Shown here: positions 1 to 12,287 of the stretch, piece by piece | Numbering within the stretch: the first letter of the stretch is position 1 | How the letters are laid out: the number at the start of each line of letters is the position of its first letter | NCBI GenBank assembly: GCA_022495005.1 | Contig: JAGYXB010000283.1 | Span: forward strand, 302,501 to 366,500 | Direction: 5' to 3' | DNA length: 64,000 nt | Origin: Rhyacophila brunnea | Taxonomy: Eukaryota > Arthropoda > Insecta > Trichoptera > Rhyacophilidae | Notes under the pieces: model-generated | Databases searched by the model: none | What the model saw: the letters and a program-made list of their open reading frames with translations, nothing else | Told to the model about the DNA's origin: nothing | Made by a program: the position numbers and the translations under genes

Positions 1-539
1 GTATTAAAAGAATGCATTGTCGTCGTGTTCTGATATATTCTAAAAGTTTCAAATGTCTAACTAGTCGTGACGTTAGTTAAAAATCTTCAATAGTCCAATA
101 CAAATCTTGTACAAACAAGAAAAAATTTATACTGGACATACAAGAAAAAAATCTGTACCGGACAAACAAGAATACAAGCTAATAAAAACGTGGTAAAAAG
201 TACTATAAACTTATGAAAAGATTTAAATAAAACACTTAAAAATGGTATGTATACATTTTTTTTTGTTTATTTTTATAAAACAAATAACAAAAACTTTAAA
301 CTGCATTTGTCAGCAATCGATAAGTTTCACATTGGACCCTTTAGCACTGAGCGACAGAGATAATGAAAAGAGCTTAACTATTGATTTGTTTGATATATTT
401 TTTTGTTAAAGTTACATTGTAATGCTATTTCTTAAACTATTATTAGTCAACTTAAAATACATGGTACATAATATTGGATTTTTTGAAAAATTATTTACGA
501 AAAAGATAATAAGTTTGTGTCACATACATATAAGAACCT

Positions 540-805
540 CAAGCTTTCTTTCACTCCTGTACAACAATTATCAAAAGAATCCTCTAGTAAGTGCAGTGTG
601 ATTTAACTAGCAATTTACACCGAAGTATCAAAAAATTAATATATTATGTTCTATTGACGGCGAACAAGATAAGTATCCACATCTTACAAGCAATCATCGT
701 GATACTAATATTATTACCAAGATTATTTAAAAATCAGTGATTAGTTGATCTGTCTTGGAGGGCTAAGGCCCCAGAGTGAACTATAAACTCACGTTAACGC
801 GAAAG
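540..805 (+). repeat. Unit 0 distal block, part 1
   Basis: This stretch matches the block that lies upstream of the peptide genes in units 1, 2 and 3 (about 15.06-15.34, 25.31-25.60 and 33.17-33.46 kb). It shares the 'aagtgcagtgtga' and 'caatatattatgttcta' phrases. The similarity stops near 805 and resumes near 5510, which shows a large insertion between. The peptide gene that should belong to this unit lies to the left of the window, if it exists. Confidence 0.7.
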
Positions 806-867
806 CACGGGTCTAGGACGATTCGGCGCCGAGACAACTGGGCGCCATGCAAAAGAATGAGATTCGA

Positions 868-1475
868 AAATTCGTGAATTATAGATTCTTCTTCTTCTTG
901 GTCGTGCACTCATGGCTAAGGATCGTGACCACATTTAAATTTCGCCATCCTTTGAGCGACCAAGACTTTCCATCCTTCTCGATCTTCGCTTCTCTCAGGG
1001 CAGAATGGATGGTGCCCCCAGTCAGCTCTTTCACTTGGTCGCTCCATCGCGCAGACGCTCTTCCTCTGCTTTGTCTTCCCTGGAGGCTACCCAAAACTAC
1101 CAGTCTCTCCAGGTTGTCCGGTCCGCGCCTAACAATATGTCCAAAAAAACTGCAGAATTCTTCTCAGACATATCGTCGAGAGCCGTTCCTTTATCTCCAG
1201 TCTCTGGATAATTGACTGGTTCGTCCTGTGCTCCGTCCAAGAAATGCGAAGCATTCGGCGCCAACACCACATCTCAAAGGCATAAATTGCCTTCCGTTCT
1301 TTTGCCTTCAGGGTCCACGACTCGACTCCGTATAGAAATATCGAGAACACTAATGTTTGCACAAGCATCATTTTTGTGGCAATCGAAATCCCCGATCCTT
1401 CCATATAGTGGTAAGGCGTGTCATTGCATTTTTTGCAATCTGTGTGCGCCTTCTTATTTCCGTTCCGCATTCGCC
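868..1475 (-). pseudogene. RTE-like LINE reverse transcriptase, C-terminal fragment
   Basis: The minus strand encodes the part of a non-LTR retrotransposon polyprotein downstream of the RT core. Characteristic phrases are LYGVESWTLKAKERK, RRMLRISWTEHRTN and, after a frameshift, GHIVRRGPDNLERL and WSDQVKELTGGTIHSALREA. The two reading frames meet at a run of seven T near 1136-1144, where one extra base breaks the frame. There is no catalytic YADD region, so this is a dead 5'-truncated copy. Family assignment rests on recognisable wording of RTE-type proteins. Confidence 0.8.
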
Positions 1476-2752
1476 CTTTTCACTGATTGTCGATCCAAGA
1501 TATCGACACCTCCTACGTAGAGTATTGTAACTTCAAAATCGCAACTTTACAGGAGAGCGGTTTAAAGATACAAAAGCTTGGTAAGTCGACCTTTTGAATG
1601 TTTTGCACCAAATTTGGGATGTCAATTGTAAATTATAAATAGATTTGTTTTGCATTAAAGGATATCTAATATTTTCTGTGGTTAATCAGAAAATGCAGTT
1701 ACAATATTAAAGTGCGGAAAAGAATTTGATCCAAATATTGTATAAACCACATACATAAGTTGTATGTGATACTTATCATAATTTACGTCGTCATGGTTTT
1801 GGTGAAATATATTGTATATTATGTTAGATACAATCCTTCACCTAGGATTTTTTGCGTATTTAAAATCATAATTCGGTAATAACAATAATTAAAAGTTATG
1901 GTATGGTTCGTCAGATAGGTAGGTTGGAAAAAATACTCTATATAAAATGCTTTTATTGTCATTTAATAAAACATTAAATAAATTTAAGACTTTCATGACA
2001 TGATAAAAATTAAACATACAGAAAAAAACAGAGAAGAAATTATTTCAATCAAAAATCCAATTCAAGGAAGTATGTAAATATTGAAATAAAATCAAAAGCA
2101 AAAAAGAAAAATTACAATCACTTAAAACCAACGTTTTTGGTTAAATAATATATCAAATATCAAAGGAAAATCAGACAAGAGAATAACAATGGGTGATTAA
2201 GTGGAAGGGTGCACTTCAGGTTAAAATATAAATGAAACTGAAAAAGAAATCATTCTGCAACTATATTTTTAGTTTGGAATTAATTTTCAATTATATGATG
2301 CGAAAAAAGAAGCATGGACAATTTAAAACATACAACCGAAAAGAGATTTTTTATATTAATTATTAAACTGATTTTATTTTCATCCTACAAAAACACAATT
2401 TGCTATAGGTGTTCGTATTTACAAATAATAAAATCAATCTTCCTCAGAAACTGCTGGTGGAATTTCAGTGGTAGGTATTAACAGGTATAAAATTACTGAA
2501 AAACTCAAGATAACGCTCAGGAATGATTCCATTGTTGCACATATGCAGTAAATCATCTGTCTTAGCTTTTGGAATTGGCAATATTTGTGAATAAAGAACT
2601 TTTACCGAAAATGAAGTTTCTCGTTGCGTGTGCTATGTGTTACTTTTCACGGCCATGGTCGAGTAGACAGTGCTGGACAAGTCGCACTTGTAATTAATCT
2701 TAAACGGATCATTGTGATTTACATTAATTTGTATTAGTCCATATATGATAAT

Positions 2753-3960
2753 TTAATGGAGCTCTGAAATCAAACATACTACGTGATTGATCTCTACCAC
2801 ATCCTCAGGTTTTCCTTCTTGTTTTGTCCATCCAACTAAACAGTACCATTCTGGAGGTGCAAAAATTTGTTTGTTTGTCGAACACCTTTCAATCAGGGCT
2901 TGAACGCAGTCCTCTTCATTTTGCGTACGTCCCCTTTCCAAAAATGTGTGCTTTACATTAACATTGTATTTATGGACCAAATACAGTCATGTTAAAGTCA
3001 TAAACAATGCGAATTCTGTTCTGGCCTATATTGTTAGAGCAAAACCTGAATTCTTTTGCTTATAGACCACAATAAGTAAGCAACTTGAGTCCTCATTTGC
3101 ACCTCGTTTGCCTTCAGCTTCCTGCTATATGTATCATGTAGCTACCTTTTGTGTTAATTGAAAAACTGTGAAATTTCAAACTGATAATTTACGTTTATAA
3201 TAAAATGTACTTACTCAAATTTCCGTGAAGGGCATTCAAAATTTTTTGGAAGTCAAAATTCGCAGATACAATTTTGCCGTGTAATGATTGAACATCATTT
3301 TTATCAAATAATCTTAACTGATGAGCAAGGTTCTTGCCATAAACTGGGAGTTGCTCCGTGGATGCTACTCGGACTTGTAAGTTTTTGAAAATGTGACATT
3401 GGTCACACTGGTCCTTTTTAGGGACATAGTGACACAACACAATTAAAAATTTTCATTGATTATAAATAATAATTGACACTGCCTTTCTGTTTGAGCTTTA
3501 TGTGTGTATATTATGGGCTCATACCATTCATTATATAGTTTAAATAAATGGGTAAAATCCAGGTCGCCATCTAAGTAAAGTTTGCTTGATCGCTGTCGAA
3601 CATAATCTGATTCGACCGGTTGGATGGACTTAACATGGTCGGAAACACTGGTATTCATATCTTCAGTTAATACAACATTGCAATTTTTGTGTTGACTTCA
3701 TTGATCAGGTGTTAAAACGGCGGTTTCATTATCCACCTTGTCCAAAGCTGTGAATACGAATTGGTCACAAATAGAGAATGTAGCTAGAAACTTTTTTTGC
3801 AGACCTTAACCAGCTCCATGTTATTTTCATTTTGATATTTCGTCAGATGATATTTAATGGTAAAACTTCGCCGCGACTGAGTTTCAGTAAAAACTCTGCG
3901 TTGCTTTTCATTTATCGCTAATTTAGCAACATATTACCACTTTTATTTCGATCACCCGAA
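2753..3960 (-). pseudogene. Decayed transposase-like gene of the 'GGQNRN' type
   Basis: Read on the minus strand, several frames together follow one protein. An N-terminal KVCKKSF segment comes first (about 3800). It is followed by ALDKVDNETAVLTPDQ, then YVRQRSSKLYLDGDLDFTHLF (3450-3660), then a zinc-binding-like phrase PKKDQCDQCHIFKN (about 3370-3430), then KGKRGANEDSSCLLYW and GQNRIRIVYDFNM (about 3000-3150), and finally HTFLERGRTQNEEDCVQALIE with APPEWYCLVGW (2780-2960). This order matches a multi-copy arthropod family with an SD.C.GQNRN motif, which I take to be DDE-type transposases; the superfamily name is not certain. At least three frameshifts or stops break it, so it is not functional here. 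Confidence 0.65.
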
Positions 3961-4003
3961 ACCTTAACCATTATAATTGAGGTTTTTTTAAAAAAAAAAA
4001 TGA

Positions 4004-4231
4004 CTATAAAGCATTATAAATCTCATTTATGATAACAGACCTCTTGAGGTGATTTTTCACAAAAATAACTCTATATTTTATAATATATCCAATTACTTTT
4101 ACTGTTAATCTTTTTGAGAGAATGTAGTCTGTTTGTATCAGCAACGCACTAGTCTCATCATCGTCACAAATAATGTCTAAAAGTTCCATTATCATATTTT
4201 AATCAGCACCTGGAGGCAGTGATGACTCTGT
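4004..4231 (-). pseudogene. Possible upstream exon of the 2.75-3.96 kb transposase-like gene
   Basis: The minus strand has a tttttacag-like acceptor near 4232 followed by an ORF with an acidic patch (DIICDDDETSALL). It contains one stop near its start. It could be an N-terminal exon of the neighbouring decayed gene, because it has the same strand and similar AT-rich codon use. There is no recognisable domain and the link is inferred from position only. Confidence 0.3.
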
Positions 4232-4289
4232 AAAAAGCAAAACAACTAAATAAACATGAATTTATAAAAGTTATCACGCGTATAATGTT

Positions 4290-4500
4290 GCAACTAAAAT
4301 TGTATGTCGCCGTATAATATGATAAGTACTACATACAATTTATTTTACTAAAATAAGCACGACGTAAATTATTATAAGTGATAGATACAATATTTTTTTT
4401 CAGTTTTTTCCGACGTAAAATATGGTAAATATTAAATACAATAATAGTTACAAGTAAAGAAACGACGTAGACAACGGTAAGTATAACTTACGATACTTTT
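4290..4500. repeat. Degenerate tandem repeat inside the insertion
   Basis: Three to four imperfect copies of a roughly 60-bp motif follow each other, each containing 'cgacgta' and 'gataagt' or 'ggtaagt' phrases. One inverted copy of the motif lies at about 1750-1800, on the other side of the transposase-like gene. This placement suggests subterminal repeats of a DNA transposon. Confidence 0.45.
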
Positions 4501-4544
4501 TGTTGTCGTACGAGAAAAAGATTAAAAATATTAACTTACCTTGA

Positions 4545-4722
4545 ATCCTAAAGTCACATTTTCCCTGGGTAGAATTTATTTCGTCCATTGTTGTTTTACT
4601 ATTATTATCCGTTTCTATAATATTATAAGCTGTACTATTAATTGTCCCATCTGGCCTAATCACACATTTTTGTGCACGCATAGATTTTCTATCAATTTTT
4701 GTATTCTTGACACTAAAGTCCT
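4545..4722 (-). pseudogene. Possible first coding exon of the transposase-like gene
   Basis: The open minus-strand frame contains KIDRKSMRAQKCVIRPDGT and ends at a strong splice donor (CAAG|GTAAGT, at about 4540). A candidate acceptor 'ctacag' lies at the 5' side. It is probably an N-terminal exon of the same mobile-element gene. No domain is recognised. Confidence 0.3.
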
Positions 4723-5510
4723 GTAGGGGCGGATATATTGCGCAATATTTGTTGACATTGTCTAGATCTCTTCATTATGGTATTTAATATTTACCAAACC
4801 ATACAAAAATACAATATAACCGAAAGTTCACAGTAATAGCGGTGTGTCACCTCCCGTCCAAAGTGAAGTATCGTAATTAGCAGTAACAATACACCCGCGC
4901 GGCAAGATCTCCGCGCGTTTCCCGCGTATAGTATTGCTAAATACGTTACCATACTTCACGTCGGAAAAATTTCAAGAAATTTGAGATACAATAATATGCA
5001 ATGCTTGAAAATCGCACTGATTATACGAATTTTGAAATTCTGAATGAAAAAAAGTGAAAAACGTCATTTTGTTAGTTACAATAGTATACGTAGGAGGTGT
5101 CGATATACAAACTCGTCGACTGTTTCGAGGTTTTGGAGTGTACTTGGTGAATATGTATGTAGGTGAATATGTAAAATATAAAGGTACCTATTAAATATTA
5201 TTACTCGTATCTATATTTGAATTACTATATTATTATTTAATTAATAGAGAATTAAATTAATATACACACGTAAATAATGATTTAATTGTGTTATTTTAGT
5301 TAATTTAAGTTACAACGAGAAGAGAGTTCTTTTATTTATATATAAAGTCTCAGGCATATTTCTCAATTACCAATAAAAGACATTATGCCAAGTAGTAGAT
5401 AAATTCTTCGTCTACTTTATGTATGAAATCGTAACGAACGTATATTAATTTCATTCGACAGTGCGGCGCCAATTGTCCTGTTGTCTAGTTGTTCCAGTTC
5501 CAAAATACGA

Positions 5511-6060
5511 AGTGAGTTTCTTATCATCCGCAGATAATATTAAGGATAGTGCCTGTGCACCCACATCCCCTCCGTTCTTATCCTACTTTATACATCCACT
5601 CAAATTTACAACCGAAAAATTATAATATTTGTTTAAGTGGAAACTACAACTTTTTTTACAGTTTTGTATACTTTGTTTACGGATATATATATATTTTGGT
5701 CATGACTCAGTATAATGGTTGTCTTATAAACAATAATAAAAAAATAAGTCGAAACTTTGAGCTGGTATTGTATGACTATTGAAGTTGCAACAAAAAATAT
5801 TACATAATAAGCTTCGTATCAAAATTAAGTTAATTTTAATGTCTATTGTGATAATATCGATAGACAAAGCCGGTCTTGGCTTTGAATTAAATGCGGAAAG
5901 AGGTAATAAAAATAAATTTATTAGGTGGAAATGTGAGTAGATACATACAAGGTGGTTCGGAATATTGCGACAGTAAAAATACGATACGATATTCAGTGAT
6001 GCACCAGAACTTACAATTATTTCATTTGCTGATAACAATATGTGTGTAAAATTCTTACAA
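5511..6060 (+). repeat. Unit 0 distal block, part 2
   Basis: This matches the distal parts of units 1 to 4: the 'aaggatagtgc' and 'ccctccgttctta' block (15.36, 25.63, 33.49 and 52.19 kb), then the 'ggttgtcttataaa' block (17.02, 26.44, 33.77 and 52.66 kb). It contains no gene. Positions 6060-6680 hold no feature that I can identify. Confidence 0.75.
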
Positions 6061-6689
6061 GTTTAGGATTCAGGTGTGGATGATAAAAAACTAGTAGTTA
6101 TTGAAGTTGTACTTCTTTTGGCGCGTTTGGGAAAACAGATCAGAGTGTATTTTTGACGTGTGGCGTAACACGTTTAACGTACGGAAGTTGCGCGCGCCAA
6201 TGCAACACATAATTTATTATTATGATTATATTCATTTCGGTCTCAGGAGTACATGCACATGCGTATAGTGTCATTTAGTTAGTCGTTCAATACAACCAAG
6301 TAAACAGCACGTGTTGTAAACATAGCCAATATTATGTTATAATAAATATATATGTTTATAAACAAATTTCTGGAGTCTGACATTCTACACTGTTAATTTA
6401 TATTCATAAAACTTTATTTATATTGGAGTGTATATTTACTTTTCATTGTAAAGATTGTATATCAAGATTTGAGGTTTTATTAATTTAAGTATTATTTATG
6501 AGTAAAATTATATATTAATAAATAAATTTTGTGAATGTTGAGTTGGTAAATAATTCAAAAAGTATATTAACATTTGATTTTTTATTAATTCATCATTGGC
6601 ACTTTTGAATCGATTATAACCCCTATATGGGAAAGATGAGTTTTGGTCCAATACAATAATTAAATTACAATTATCATTTTTTTTTTATT

Positions 6690-7490
6690 TAGAAAAAAAG
6701 TATTACGGCATTACAGCGATTGGCCAATGCGCTATAATACATAATAAATACAACATTATAAAAATATCTTAATTACAAATAACAACTAATATAACAAGAA
6801 AGTTTGTCTTTATATAAGTCTTTATATACATATTAAAGAAACATGATAATATATACAATTATAAATTTAACCTATTTAACACGTCCACAAATATTATATA
6901 GTTAATAAAAAATAAATCAACCTTTATGGTGCCATCAAATAAGTTAATCGCACGATACACAGCATCATGAAACATAACATCTGTCCTGCGACGAGGTATC
7001 TTGAAGACCGTAGAGTTACGAGTGATATTGGTGGGAACATGAAAATTAATATTTGCCAGTATAATTATACGGATTGTAAATGAACCCACGAAGAAGTAAA
7101 AAGAAATGATTTAAAAGAGCAATCACTCTTCGGGTGGTCAGGGATTGCATTGATAGCATACCCAGAAGAAAACGAGTCGGGAAATTCATTTTATTATCAT
7201 TATCATAAGGAAAGAATCCGTATGTTCTTAAGTAGAGAAATCTAAGAAATCTATTGTGGACTCGATATAACTTAATTGTGTGGATGGACCTATTAGGACT
7301 TCAAATCAATAATGCTGGCATATTCAAGAATACTCAACACAAATGATACGTATAATGTACGTAGCACTCGGACGTTTTCGAATGACTTTGAAACCCTCGA
7401 AACAAAACCAAGCATTTTGCTAGATCTAGTACTGATGTTAAGAATATGCTGATTGAAAGTGAACTTTGCATCATACAATACACCCATGAG
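6690..7490 (-). pseudogene. Jockey/CR1-like LINE, C-terminal and 3' end fragment
   Basis: The minus strand starts with MGVLYDAKFTFNQHI and a KMLGFVSR phrase, then VLRTLYVSFVLSILEYAS (7293-7487). This is the post-RT region of Jockey/CR1-type elements (family pattern LGV..D.KL.F..H and LY..LVRS.LEYAS). A second frame (6859-7089) carries HVPTNITRNSTVFKIPRRRTD, the C-terminus of the same protein. The 3' tail lies around 6690. Frames are broken, so the copy is dead. Related fragments lie at 15.82-16.17, 28.55-28.65 and 50.0-51.8 kb. Confidence 0.7.
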
Positions 7491-8384
7491 ATGCTATATG
7501 AGACACAGATGAATCGTGTACGTTTCCATCAACATAATCCATTGTAATATTAATAGACTCAGGTAACGGCTTATTTTTTTTTGTTACGCCAAAGAAGTAT
7601 AACTTCTAACGCGCGTACATAAGTACACACACCGATTTTTTGTGTGAATTGTGATTTGCGATTTTATTACCGGATAAAATAAATAATATATAGTTGGTAT
7701 ACAGGAATGTGCAAGAGCTAAACAGTGCAAGGGTGAGACGCGGTGAGAGATCGCACCGTCCGAGACGCGATGAGTGACTCAATATCTAATCAATAATTAT
7801 TACGATCCACTATTTGTTGATCTACACACAAATAAATGATGAAAAAAACTGTTTTAAAAAATAATCGTAAATGATATATATTACAAGCTCCTCCCATTTT
7901 TAATTACACTTCCATTATAAATTAACAAGCTCGTCCTATTTAGTTGACGACAGTGCCTTTGGCTTGTGCCTAAATCTTCTTGTTGGACAGTATGTTTTAA
8001 CATTTTTTGTTGCTATATTTTTTTTATAATAATACTATATCTATTCACTGAGATTCACTGCGGAGCGTTTAATTACTTTTTAATTACCACATTTAAATAA
8101 CATGCTAATTATATATAATAACCCCCTAATTAGGACACAACGGCTGTGGCGTTCGCGCTGTAAGGATTAATAGAAAAATCGTAGCTTTTTCCATGTTTTT
8201 ATCACATATTATGATTGATTCTATATGCACCGTGTTGAATACGTTGAATCATGTGTAACCATGCCGTGTTCACATAAGATTATTTTAATACTGATTTATT
8301 GCTACGGACGTTCACATAGGGTTTATTATTACTGTGCATAATTTTGGATGCTCTCACGTATTATTAATTTAATATAGATTTTAT
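7491..8384. other. Intergenic, no feature identified
   Basis: This is AT-rich sequence without a recognisable coding region, RNA gene or inverted repeat. A CG-containing patch near 7730-7780 stands out from the AT-rich background but could not be assigned. Confidence 0.5.
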
Positions 8385-8386
8385 TT

Positions 8387-8520
8387 AGAATCACCACATA
8401 GGAGGTATGTAATATACAGTGACGATGATACGGTAGAGAAAAAAATGCGCATCACGTGGTATCAATAACTCATTTTCGTCAAAATCACCACATAGGAGGT
8501 ATACATATTCAGCGACGACA
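8387..8520 (+). repeat. Two-copy tandem repeat, about 90 bp
   Basis: The phrase 'aatcaccacataggaggtat' occurs at about 8389 and again at about 8482. Each is followed within 20 bases by 'cagtgacga' or 'cagcgacga'. No coding content is seen. Confidence 0.6.
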
Positions 8521-8567
8521 TTAAGAAAATGATGTCGCCTATTTTTATTGACATATCGACTGCTTAA

Positions 8568-8924
8568 TCCGCAAACCAGCTAACTGCACTTTTGACAAAA
8601 AATTAGATTTGATGCAATTTTGTTATAAATCATGTTTTTTATGCTCTAACAAATTTTAAAACTCCTAAACCTAAGAATGCGTTATCGTTCTTCAAACAAA
8701 ACTGTCAACTGCAGGTTCAAATTTCCAATATCGTAAATATTTTTTCTTTATAATATAACATATAAAAGGGAAGCTAACGTAGTGTATTTATTCATAGTGC
8801 AGCTTATTTGTAAAAAAAAATTCCAACTATATTTTTGGGATTGTTAAATTCCGCTCGATAGTTAAATTATATGTTTTTTCCTTTTCCTGAACAATTTTCT
8901 AAATGGAGTTAGCTGGTTTGCAGA
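8568..8924. mobile_element. Non-autonomous piggyBac-like element (TTAA-flanked)
   Basis: The terminal inverted repeats are TCCGCAAACCAGCTAACT at the left and its near-perfect reverse complement at the right (ending ...TTTGCAGA). Both ends are directly flanked by TTAA (8564-8567 and 8925-8928), the duplication used by piggyBac transposases. The interior has no ORF, so it would need a transposase from elsewhere. Confidence 0.7.
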
Positions 8925-9120
8925 TTAAGGATATTGTGATAATTGATTACTGTGCTGACTATAGAAGAACATTTAGTAAATTGCGGTCAGCTTCTATATC
9001 ACAGACCTATAATATGCTAACAAGGCTTGGGTTGTTGGATTCCACATAAGAGTGAACAAAAAATATCTATAGACAATTTAATGATAAGAAACTTTATTTT
9101 GGGTCAATAGGCAATTTCGT

Positions 9121-9555
9121 ATAAATGCTGCTTTACGGATGTGAACCATGGCACCTTACGAAGGCTCAGAGCAACCGTATATTAAGCTTCGAAAACAGAT
9201 ATTTGCGAAGGATACTGGGTGTGCGATGGGGTATGACTTTAGGAGCAACGAGGAGATAAGATAACGCAGCCTCTCATCACGCTGAGAGTAAAGAGGCGAC
9301 GTTGGACCTAGCTTGGCCATGTGTTGCGGATGCCAAAATAGAATCTCAACCTGGCTTGCCGGTTCTTCAAGCTGACCGGATTCCGGCATCCTGGAAGGCC
9401 GATAAATACTACTATCTGTAGAGTTATACGGCGGAGCTACGGGATGCTGGTTTGACCTGGAACGAAGCAGAAAAACTGGCAAGCGACAGGGATTTTTGGA
9501 GGCGCCGCGTGGTGTCCATATGCTCCAACTAAGAGGCGGATATGGCCGAAGAAGA
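9121..9555 (+). pseudogene. LINE reverse-transcriptase fragment, RTE-like
   Basis: The plus strand encodes LLYGCEPWHLTKAQSNR followed by LRRILGVRWGM, then in another frame RRWTWLGHVLRMP. This is the typical C-terminal order of RTE-type polyproteins (LLYGCETW, RRILGI.W, RL.WLGHVLRMP). Stops and frameshifts break it. Its 3' side abuts the start of unit 1 near 9555. Confidence 0.7.
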
Positions 9556-9717
9556 AGGTAATTTAGAAATCTTCTCCTGACGCTACAACCCTATGTGGGC
9601 CATGGTCTCCATCCAGATCTAGCTAAAGCCGGTTACATTCAGTTAATGGCACTCAAGGCCTTCAAATCCAACTCGACAATATCACTCCATCTTGCACAAG
9701 GTCGACCATATGTGTTG

Positions 9718-9988
9718 CTGAGTTTCAAAACTCGCTATAACACTTTTTCATTATGTTGAGAAAATCAATAAAAACTTCTTGAACTAAAAAGGTTTTTGAA
9801 TGTTTCAGTAGTGTTATAGCGGAAATTGATAGACGCATTGATTTTGTTTCATAAATGACAGTTAATCGTAGCGGATTTTGAAAGAGGCGATAAAATTTTC
9901 ACGTGGAGATTTTAATAACGAATCCATCGATATATTATATATATCTTAATTATTTCAAAAAAGTGTTATAGTGGGTTTTGAAACTCAG
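9718..9988. mobile_element. Small inverted-repeat element (MITE)
   Basis: The left end CTGAGTTTCAAAACTC and a following TATAACACTTTTT phrase are repeated as the reverse complement at the right end. The element is about 271 bp without an ORF. Superfamily is not assigned, because no clear target-site duplication could be read. Confidence 0.6.
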
Positions 9989-10440
9989 TGACAGATATAT
10001 CATCTTTTGCCTACTGACTTTACGAATGTCCGTTTCTTTAACATGTTTGAATCGTCCATCCTGTATTCATGGCCCAGCCATCAAAGGCGGCCAAATTTTA
10101 TGGACTGTACGGTGTGCGGCCTCTGTACAAAGCATACAGATCGCAATTGCATTTTCGTCTCTACCACAATAATTATTGTGTGTTATTGATGAGTCCGAAG
10201 ATACGACGCAGCACGCTACGCTCAAATGGAAGCGACATTCTTTCTATGCTTATAGTAACGCACTAGATCTTAACTTACTTTACTGGTCTTATTAGTGTTA
10301 TATACAATTAAAATATCAGCTTGGAATATTAATAATACCGAAACGACGTTTTGTTACCTAGCAGAATATTTTTTTTTGAATTTCGATTTATAGGCTATTC
10401 TCATTATTATGGTTACATGTAAATTTTACGTATTATATGA

Positions 10441-10500
10441 CAGCTTAAGCGTCGGCCAATAGCGTCATGGGTCCCAGGTTTGAATCCTGGGTCTCACAAG
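10441..10500 (+). mobile_element. tRNA-derived SINE head fragment
   Basis: A Pol III B-box-like phrase (GGTTTGAATCC) is enclosed by short complementary arms (gtcccagg and cctgggtc), as in a tRNA T-arm. The A-box side (cttaagcgtcgg) resembles the SINE at 52.37 kb. No complete cloverleaf can be drawn, so this is a SINE remnant rather than a tRNA gene. Confidence 0.55.
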
Positions 10501-11104
10501 TACACATATTGTACCCAGTCTATAGAGATGACGAATAATGTTTGATTTCATGGCCCCCACAAAGGGGGCTGACAGGGCTCTAGTCTGAGGGCCCGGCGTA
10601 GCAAGTTGACCAGTTACATGAGAAAAACACACCATAAATTTGCTCAAACTTGCAATAGTAAAAAAAAGTCTAGGATTAGTCTAGGAAAAAAGTTTAGGAA
10701 AAGTCTAGGATTAATAACATTTATAAATATGTGTTTGTGCGATGTAATTTGATGTGATACGATGATTAATATAATTAAATGATAATTCATGCGCAGAATT
10801 TTGTTTTGTAATTATTTTGTATGTTTCCTGGCGAATATATGACGAAGGGTTCCATGTTACTTGGGTACCACAAAATAAGGTCGCGATCAGTGCTCCATAA
10901 TTTATGCTGAGTGCTGACAACTCAATAAATCGACTGGATTTATTTAAAAATCGGTAAAAATACACGGAATACCCTTAACTCTGGGGTTCCGTGGAATCCA
11001 CTTGGGAACGCAGCTGTAAAAAATCATACTGCGCTTAACCTTAGCGATAGGTAGGAGGGCCCGCCATAGATCCTGGGCTGGGGGCCCGCTTTAAGATGTG
11101 GGGG

Positions 11105-11225
11105 CCATGGTTGATTTATCAATATTAAACCTCTTTGCAATTTCTCTTGAAGTTAGCCGAGGGTTTCGATGAGCATTTCGATGGGACGTCCAGTGCAGGA
11201 TTCGTCTTGATGAATTTTAGATGAG
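11105..11225 (-). pseudogene. Mariner transposase remnant
   Basis: The minus strand reads DESCTGRPIEMLIETLG with a following INQ phrase. This parallels NEACTGRPIEIYTDPQ in the clearer mariner copy at 40.74-40.86 kb and the family pattern SGRP...D...L. A second short piece shared with that mariner lies at about 10520-10555. Only fragments remain. Confidence 0.5.
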
Positions 11226-12287
11226 GTGCCTGGGAAGGGTGTCAATGGTCAGATTTGTATAATGACTATATTAGCGATTTCTCAAGTTCTGCAAAAATTA
11301 CTGGTTATTCTGATATATGATTTTGACAAAGGATGGATAAATAATTTGTATAATATCAGACACACTTAAAAATATCCTGGTCGAAGTTGTCCTGATTATT
11401 AATATGTATAATATACAAACTTATTTGTAAAAAATAGGTAATCTGGTGACATGATAAGATAGTAAAATTATTGTCGGTAGAGTATGTTGACTATGGTAAA
11501 TTTTGTTGGTATATTTTCTGGATAATGGAAACAGATCATTGTTATTCAAATTTCTTGAGGATATAATAGTATAATAATAAAACAAGATAAAAAGGATAAA
11601 AACTGGTTAAAGGTAAAAAATCAGAAATATGATGAGAAAAGTTTTTATTATTCAGTATAAATACAACATTACTGGTATATATGCAATTTTTATTTCAGGC
11701 ACTACAATTTAAATATTTTTTATGCATTTTTTTTTATTCAAATTTTATAATAATATGGAATGCTATATAAGGATTTAACGAAAAGGATTCTTTTTGGATA
11801 TATAATATACTGGCTGTCAAGTACACATAATAACAGCTATACTTATGATTTTTATAACCTTGGAAGATTGTAAAAATAATAAATGTCATATTTCATAAAT
11901 TGATTTTTTGAACTTAGACCTTCTAGTTGTAACCATAAATGCGGATTGAAACATTATACTTGGTAAGCAATGAAAACGTTTATGTGCAATATTGATATTA
12001 ATAACAAAAGTTGCAAAGATTTTACTCACTATAATTATTATGCACCCTTCTCAGTAGGTTATGAAAATGGTTGTTGGGGATTCAAATTGAATGTATTATT
12101 ATATTTTTTACATTACAATTTTCATTTCCAGTATTGATAAGTGCAGCAGTATGTCAATTAATGTTGTTTACTAATAACAATAGCATTGATTTCTAAAACA
12201 TATAGGTAAATACCCAAATCGATTGGAATAACGACAAAACAATTTACATTGCACGGCTTGTTTTGAGCCACAGTACTCTAAAGGTTG

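Larger units (their letters stand above)
806..5510. mobile_element. Large insertion interrupting unit 0
   Basis: The unit sequence is continuous in the other copies across the point where about 4.7 kb is inserted here. The insertion holds an RTE-like fragment and a decayed DDE-type transposase-like gene, so it is probably one or more nested transposons. Both ends carry a GGCGCC-containing phrase in opposite orientation (about 820-845 and 5463-5485), which could be degenerate terminal inverted repeats. I could not define a clean target-site duplication. Positions 1520-2750 and 4760-5460 hold no coding sequence that I recognise. Confidence 0.5.
9556..12170 (+). repeat. Unit 1 proximal block
   Basis: The block starts with 'gacgctacaac' and 'gccatggtct' phrases that recur at 20.58, 29.16, 34.86 and 53.43 kb. 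It continues to the 3' end of peptide gene copy 1 with sequence alignable to 21.1-22.0, 29.6-30.5 and 45.7-46.8 kb. The block carries insertions: a small inverted-repeat element (9718-9988), a tRNA-like SINE piece and mariner remnants. Nothing in it is a recognisable cellular gene. Confidence 0.75.
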
